Shown: piece after piece, positions 58,873-64,000 of the stretch
How the letters are laid out: each line of letters begins with the position of its first letter
Position numbering within the stretch: position 1 is the first letter of the stretch
Source: Holothuria scabra
Lineage: Eukaryota; Echinodermata; Holothuroidea; Aspidochirotida; Holothuriidae
Assembly: GCA_037179385.1 (NCBI GenBank)
Contig: CM074189.1
Location: forward strand, 20,347,020-20,411,019
Direction of reading: 5' to 3'
Length of the DNA stretch: 64,000 nucleotides
Made by a program: the position numbers and the translations under genes
Notes under the pieces: model-generated
What the model saw: only the letters and a program-made list of their open reading frames with translations
Told to the model about the DNA's origin: nothing
Databases searched by the model: none

Positions 58873-59116
58873 CAGGGCTGGAATTAAGGTTCCAGCAGGG
58901 CAAGGCCATTTTCCTATCAGTTTTAAGGGCATCTCATGCAAACTGAGAGGGCACCAAGGCCAAGCAAGTGATTTTGTATTGACCACTATGTAATCTCACA
59001 GGAAGGGCATAGAGGCCAAATGGCCTTGATGGTTGTTAAATTTTATAGGGCATCAAGGCCATTGCTGAAGATACGAAGGCCATGGCCTTCGTGGCCTTCG
59101 ATTAATTCCAGCCATG
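58873..59116. mobile_element. hAT-like MITE with 6-bp duplication, close to AMPD exon 3
   Basis: It begins CAGGGCTGGAATTAAGG and ends TTAATTCCAGCCATG, inverted over about 15 bases with one mismatch at the tip. The flanks repeat CAGTAA (58867-58872 and 59117-59122). The interior is full of AAGGCC/GGCCTT words. It ends 77 bases before exon 3, so it lies close to the splice acceptor. Confidence 0.75.
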
Positions 59117-59193
59117 CAGTAATAGATTTGATTTGCAATGTACCTCTAAGTCTTTTAATTTCTAACTTTTACTCTGAATTTTTTAATTTACAG

Positions 59194-59335
59194 ACAGCGG
59201 ACCCTGTCAGAACAAGTTGAACCAGGAGACAGTGGGCTGTCGATGTCCCCTCGGTCAAGCGATGGACGAGATGTTGATTCATTGTTTGGTTTAGAATATC
59301 AACGTGTATCTATCAGTGGAGAAGATACCAGCGGG
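59194..59335 (+). CDS. AMPD2: AMP deaminase, second shared exon
   Basis: Seen: 142 bases from an acceptor (TTTAATTTACAG) to a donor (AGCGGG|GTTTGT), entered in phase 2 and left in phase 0. The peptide begins RQRTLSEQVEPGDSGLSMSP, a Ser/Pro-rich segment, and ends with DSLFGLEYQRVSISGEDTSG. Known: a FQRxSISG-type motif just before the next helix is conserved in AMPD2 and AMPD3 proteins. The serine-rich part is a plausible phosphorylation region (inference). The join to exon 4 gives SGVPLEDL, as in the family. The donor GTTTGT is weaker than consensus. Confidence 0.87.
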
Positions 59336-59909
59336 GTTTGTTCCTGACACTTTAACATGAATTGCTCGTACATGTTTTTGAAAATGAAAAAAAGAAACAA
59401 AATTGTTGCACATTTTATACCAAATTTATCAAAAATTCGAAAAGATACTCCCGTGTCCAGACATGTAGTCAAGAGGCAGGGCAAGGGGAAAGGTTCCCAC
59501 GTTTGAGCATGTCATGGGTATTTTACATTGTTTAAATTGCTTGTACTCCCTCTATTAAAATGCAGAAATACAGTATGTCATTGCCAGTCATTTAGGAAAA
59601 ATTTGGGGCTGAAATTTCATATATGCTTCCTGCCAATCACTGTAGCTCTCTGCTGTAGATAGTCTGTTTGCAGGTTTTGCTGGCAGTTCAATTTATTCAA
59701 AAAAGAGCACTCCAATTTTGTGCAAAGGGATGTGCATTCTGTTTGAAGGGGCTCATTGAATCGACATTTATAACTTGATGGAAGTGTTTGATGGTACCAC
59801 CACATGAAAAAGCTTCTTACTGACATAATCAGATCAGTTACCTGTACATATCCAATATTTATAGAAAAAGTTAGAATTTAAGATTTTGTGGTGGCCTGAC
59901 TGGTAATTG

Positions 59910-60115
59910 TTAAATTGTGCATAATTTGAAAAGTGTCTAGTCACAAATTTTTGTAAACCGAATCGAGCCTTAAGTACAGTACTCATTCATACAACAGTAA
60001 TTTGTATTCAGGATATGGGGATTGCGTAAGTTTGACCATTTTTCATTGGTCATGTGAAGAAAACTTAAGAGCTTTGGAAAAATTTGTTAAATTTCATGAA
60101 CCATCTTGACGAGCT
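59910..60115 (+). repeat. Dispersed repeat X, copy 2
   Basis: TTTGAAAAGTGTCTAGTCACA, GGATATGGGGATTG, GTTTGACCATTTTTCATTGG and AAATTTCATGAACCATCTT match copy 1 at 58630-58830 in order. Confidence 0.5.
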
Positions 60116-60284
60116 GCATTCGGTGCATAACAGGAGGACACTTCTCATCTTTGTTATTTTACCCTCTTGATTAGAAAAATTTAAAAGAATTAAAGAAAAT
60201 TTTAATCATTTGCAAACTTGCAAAAAGTAATTAAGTCTCTTCAGCTGTCCTTACCTATCCCAGTTTAATTTCCTCCAGTTTCTG

Positions 60285-60496
60285 TATCGACTGCATGGTC
60301 AAGAAGCATCAGACTTGCTGTCTGTAGGTAGACTTTAAAAACAGAACCTCCTGTCATTGTGCTTAGTGATCAGCATAAGCAGTGTAGTAGGGAACACAAG
60401 CCAGTGAGCCACAACTGGAAAAAAGGCTGTGGCCGGCTCGACTTGAACCAATTGGTTCGAAACCAGGCTGTAAAACTCCATCTAACCGTTCCAATC
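60285..60496 (+). repeat. SINE copy, head shortened
   Basis: The head is reduced to GCATGGTCAAGAAGCATCAG. The body GATCAGCATAAGCAGTGTAG, GAGCCACAACTGG and GCCGGCTCGACTTGAACC and the tail GGTTCGAAACCAGGCTGTAA are clear. Plus strand. Confidence 0.75.
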
Positions 60497-61559
60497 CAGT
60501 CTCTGCTTGGCAAAATTACACAATACTCTAAGTTCATCAGACTTTACTATAAAGGCAGAGATTTATTTGGTGTCATTATAGAGGATGGTCTGCCATAGCA
60601 TTCTCTGAGTAGACCTCATGCATTAGCCATCACTCTGACATACTTTCTTTATGGAGAGGAAAAACGAGCATTGGGCACACAGAGTGGAATTCTCCTAACA
60701 CGTGTAGTAGACTTTTGTATGAAACCAATCTGTTGACGAATCATGTGTTTGAATTTGTTGGTGTGGCATGGATTTACATGTATATGTTCCTGTTAAGAAT
60801 GGCATACTTTTCCTCTGTGACATCATATACATAAGTTTATATCAGTAAAGTCCAGGTCACTCTGCCACAACTTCCCATGACACAGTGGTGACCGCCCACA
60901 GGGTCAGCTGAAGTCTTGGTAATGTGAACACCTTCACGACTATGATTTCTTTGAATTTTGTTTGTAAGTTATCGTCTGATTGAACATTTTCAGTGATAAT
61001 GGGATGCAGTCAGTGTGTTTTGAGACAGGGTTACACCACCAAGTCTACCAAGTATGGTGTAACCTGGACTTCAAGTGTAGGGTACATCTGGGCAAACTGT
61101 CTTCAAATTAGGCTAAACAACCTTCACATTTAAATTTACCTTTAGTCTACAAGGTAAACATAAAAAGTATCCTGTAGATCAGTGTCTCTGGAAATTTTTG
61201 ACCCAACAGAGTTTGATTATCCCACACGTTTTGCATTTAACCTGTCCATTAGGCATTTATGGGGCAATGAGCACTGTTTAACAAGTAATTTCCTAACTGG
61301 CTAACAACAGCTCAAATTCCTAACCCTAACAAAGAATACAATTGATACAATACAATGACAACAGGCAATCAAGAAACACCTTGTTAAGCAATGCCCATCT
61401 ACCTGCATTTATTGGTGTTATACAGTAAAGCATTTTGGGTGACCTTTTAATACACCCAAGGTTGATTGATATTGCAGATAAAATTTTTTATTCATGTTTG
61501 AGTTTTGTTATCATCTCTCTCCCTTATTTATTCAGTTATCTCTTTCATCCTTCCTCAAG

Positions 61560-61743
61560 GTACCTCTAGAAGACCTTCATGAGGCAGCTGAGTCCTTGGT
61601 CAATGCACTCCTCATCAGGGAGAAATACTGCAAGATGGCCATGCACTCTTTCCCGCCCACAACCTCAAAGTTTTTGCGCAAAGTAGATGGAGAGCCTGCC
61701 GAAAATGACTCAAGAAAGTTTAGTACCACTGTGGATGCTTTGA
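61560..61743 (+). CDS. AMPD2: AMP deaminase, exon with the conserved pre-barrel helix
   Basis: Seen: 184 bases from an acceptor (CTTCCTCAAG) to a strong donor (GCTTTGA|GTAAGT), entered in phase 0 and left in phase 1. The peptide VPLEDLHEAAESLVNALLIREKY and the following SFPPTTSKFL are diagnostic of AMP deaminases. ALLIREKY followed by SFxPTTxxxL is closest to the AMPD2 type as I know it. Known: this helical segment packs before the catalytic TIM barrel, whose zinc ligands and active-site residues are encoded further 3'. No next exon was found up to 64000, so the catalytic part is outside the window. A nearer AG at 61535 would add an unrelated stretch to the protein and is not preferred. Confidence 0.93.
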
Positions 61744-64000
61744 GTAAGTTTGTCACCTGGTAGGGTGAATACTCTACATAAGAGCTTGTCAGTCATTTAA
61801 GAGCCACGGTTACATTCTTATGTTTGACAACTTTTCAAATTTCACAGGACAGTGGCTGAGAACCAACTTTCAGTTTCCTATAAGGTCCCTGTGCACATTT
61901 CTGCAGTTAGAGAAAAGTCTCTGCTTTTGCATTTTGTAGCATTGCTACGTTTCTTTGTTTTTTTAAAATTCTGATGCTGACAAATATCTAGAAGCGTTAA
62001 ACAGTCCCTACTTGGAGTAATTTGGAATACACAAATCCTGGTAATTAGTAATCCTGAGATTCGTGGGTCTTTTGTAGGTCATATGTGGGTCATTTGTGGG
62101 GTCCATCTTATCATTTCCTTCATCTGCCTGTACCAGGATTAGTTCTATTCATTTCAAAACTTGAACTTAATCTGCTCATTAAGGGGTGTTGGATTCTTGT
62201 AGCAATCTGTGGTGTTGGGAGTTAAAAATTAAAACTAATGCTGATGGAACCCAACAAGATCTCACCATTAATTGATTTCTGGATTGATTTATAGACAAAT
62301 CTGAGAAGCTGGTCAATTCAGCCATTAGTGGGGTCCTTCAGCCTAAAATTGTCTTAACTTTATAGTCTGCATTTAATTCTTAATCAACGTATTAAGTGAA
62401 AGGGAGGAAATCAAAAGTTATTTGTGTATGCAATCATCCATGATACAGGTAAGCAAAGAAATTGAAAAATTAAAGCTGATGGACCCAAGTTACTGATGAC
62501 CAAATCAAACCATGACTTGACTGTTTGGATTCTTCCATAATTATCCACTATGTGGTATAAAAAGTATGTGGGTTTTTTTACTGGGTGGGAGAAGTCAAAA
62601 TGGAAAGAGCTCTGTTAGTAGGGGGAAGTTAGGAAATATTGTAATGAGCTTGGTACATATTCAATCGTAGTAATGAAAATTCTGTTTATTATGTCATTCT
62701 TTCCTGGAGGCAATGACCAGTATTCTCCTTTCCTTAAAGTTTTCTGTCGATGACAGATTTCTAAAAGAAAATGTCAGTTTCAGTGCATTGCTGTCGTGAT
62801 CTTCATGATTTTTCTGTGGTTGAGATGAAGTATTCTTCGTTGCTGCTGTGTTATGTGAGTTTTACATCTTTCTCCCTTCTCATAGCAGCCTAAGACAAGG
62901 ATATAAAAAATGATCCAAACTCAATTACATAGAAGTGTAACCTCCAGGTTTCAGTAGGAAACATTCCATTTAATGTGGGATTTTTTCATCTCCTTACATG
63001 TATAGACAGACAATCAAGAAGCAAGATTTATTTGAAGGTCACTTGGTCTTTGTACAGCTTTTCATAGGATTTATGTGGCGATTCTGTGTCTGTTCAGAAT
63101 GTTTTTATGCCAAAGCCCAAATTTTGTAGGTTCGATGCATTATTTGTTTCCTTTTGTAATGTGACCTTCTGTTGACAATGCCTGAAAATTGTAAGACTTA
63201 AATTTCACTGCATTCTGTTATTCTGTTATATCCAGTTCAATCAATTCTGCCTCAAGAAATTCAGGAGAAAAGCTTGTTTTTCTCACTATGACCCTGCAGA
63301 TTAAACACTCTTCTGTACAACCCTGTTAAAGGCATACATAAGCAGCCTCACCAGACTTACTTGCACAACAGCTTAATAACACACTTCCTTGCATATCTCT
63401 TCCTAGTATCTTCTGTGATATTGTAGAGCATGGTACAACATATTCAAAGTATACCAAGAAGTAAATTCTGGTAAATTCCCCAATTCAGTGGCAAAAAAAA
63501 ATGTCACATGAGTCTATGTTGCTCCTCCTTACCTCCTATTTACATATGTATTTCCCCTAATTTCCTAACAATACCCATTTGGCAGACTCTTAGAACAGGT
63601 GGCGCCCTAGCCCTTCCAACTATCTCACCAGCTCATTCCTCTATTGCCATGCTTGCAGTGAGGACGCACACATTTCGAGCTGCTAGCTTGCCTTTGCTGT
63701 CTGTTCTTCGAGAATTCAGGTAAATTCCCCAATTCAGTGGCAAAAAGAAATGTCATATAATTCTCAAGAACCGTACATAATCTACAAAGCCCCTCATTAC
63801 TTCATATTTACATATGTACCCCCTACTTACTCTCAGTAAGTCCCTGGCAAGCTTCTAATAGCACAGAGGCACCAGGTGACCTTCAGTAAAGGTCACTTGA
63901 TGATGTCATTTACTACGTTAATCCAAATAAGGGGCAACTCCATTCCACTATAAAAAAAATTTGTACCCTCTATCTTAACTCAATACAAATAGTTTGAAGT
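61744..64000 (+). other. Start of AMPD intron 4
   Basis: No further AMPD exon recognised. It contains part of a dispersed repeat at 62430-62530 (CATCCATGATACAGGTAAGCA, related to 18635-18735 and 1450-1560) and a direct repeat near 63470 and 63715. Confidence 0.6.
63469..63875 (+). repeat. Imperfect direct duplication, about 245-base period
   Basis: GGTAAATTCCCCAATTCAGTGGCAAAAA occurs at 63472 and 63719, each followed by ATGTCA, then TATTTACATATGTA and a CCCC-containing block. The second copy has about 25 extra bases. The plus-strand frame 63508-63723 lies in the first unit and is not a recognisable exon. Confidence 0.65.

Larger units (their letters stand above)
48319..59193 (+). other. AMPD intron 2
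   Basis: 10,875 bases. Holds a MITE (about 48921), an interrupted SINE (50005), a 156-bp tandem array (50503-51544), a 23-base tandem cluster (55020), hAT-like elements at 54370, 55888, 57891 and 58873, and repeat X at 58630. The stretches 51.6-54.3 and 56.1-57.8 kb show only AT-rich DNA with many TACAGTA words. A small tandem pair of AACAATACATTAGTTATTT lies near 56868. Confidence 0.7.
59336..61559 (+). other. AMPD intron 3
   Basis: 2,224 bases, non-coding. Contains the second copy of repeat X (59910-60115) and a SINE copy (60285-60496). The remainder shows nothing assignable. Confidence 0.7.

Noticed and set aside
61536..61743. Longer version of AMPD exon 4 using the AG at 61534-61535
   Set aside because: It would add eight codons not seen in the family between SG and VPLED; the AG at 61558-61559 gives the expected join.
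63508..63723. Next AMPD exon
   Set aside because: The frame ends near a GT but reads as low-complexity peptide unlike the AMPD sequence expected after exon 4, and it lies in a direct duplication.

Overview
This window looks like nuclear DNA of an invertebrate deuterostome. An echinoderm, possibly a sea cucumber, is my best guess at moderate to low confidence. The reasons are an AT-rich sequence, phase-1 immunoglobulin exons, very long introns, TTAGGG-like repeats, and many short DNA transposons and tRNA-derived SINEs. There is no sign of bacterial gene organisation. Nearly all of the DNA is intron, intergenic sequence or mobile elements, and most open frames here are chance or repeat-derived.

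Two genes can be supported, and both run out of the window. On the minus strand (about 7168 down to 1783, continuing left of base 1) is the 5' part of a secreted or membrane immunoglobulin-domain gene. I see a first exon with a signal-like leader and a V-type domain, and one further Ig exon that is symmetric phase 1-1. On the plus strand (16876 to beyond 64000) is the 5' part of an AMP deaminase gene of AMPD2 type. It has four coding exons (16876-16996, 48102-48318, 59194-59335, 61560-61743) whose phases join cleanly. There is also a candidate alternative first coding exon at 25213-25276 with the same outgoing phase. The catalytic barrel is encoded downstream of the window.

Layout: 1-7.2 kb is the Ig gene, whose intron holds a SINE broken by two different DNA transposons. 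From 7.2 to 16.9 kb lies intergenic DNA with another SINE, palindromic TA-flanked foldback elements, a decayed LINE 3' end, hAT-like elements and a telomere-like patch. From 16.9 to 48.1 kb is AMPD intron 1, with hAT-like elements, SINEs, a 3-kb DNA transposon at 29.7-32.7 kb, paired piggyBac-like elements and large inverted repeats. From 48.3 to 59.2 kb is intron 2, with a 156-bp tandem array carrying AGGTCA half-sites and several hAT-like elements with clear target-site duplications. From 59.3 to 64 kb are intron 3, exon 4 and the start of intron 4.

The most useful observations are the nested insertions with readable duplications, the tandem array of DR1/DR4-type nuclear-receptor half-sites, the alternative AMPD first exon, the one-sided orientation of the SINEs, and the abrupt appearance of a TACAGTA/TACTGTA word near the AMPD start. 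I found no clear new biological system. No searches were run; all family calls come from reading the sequence.
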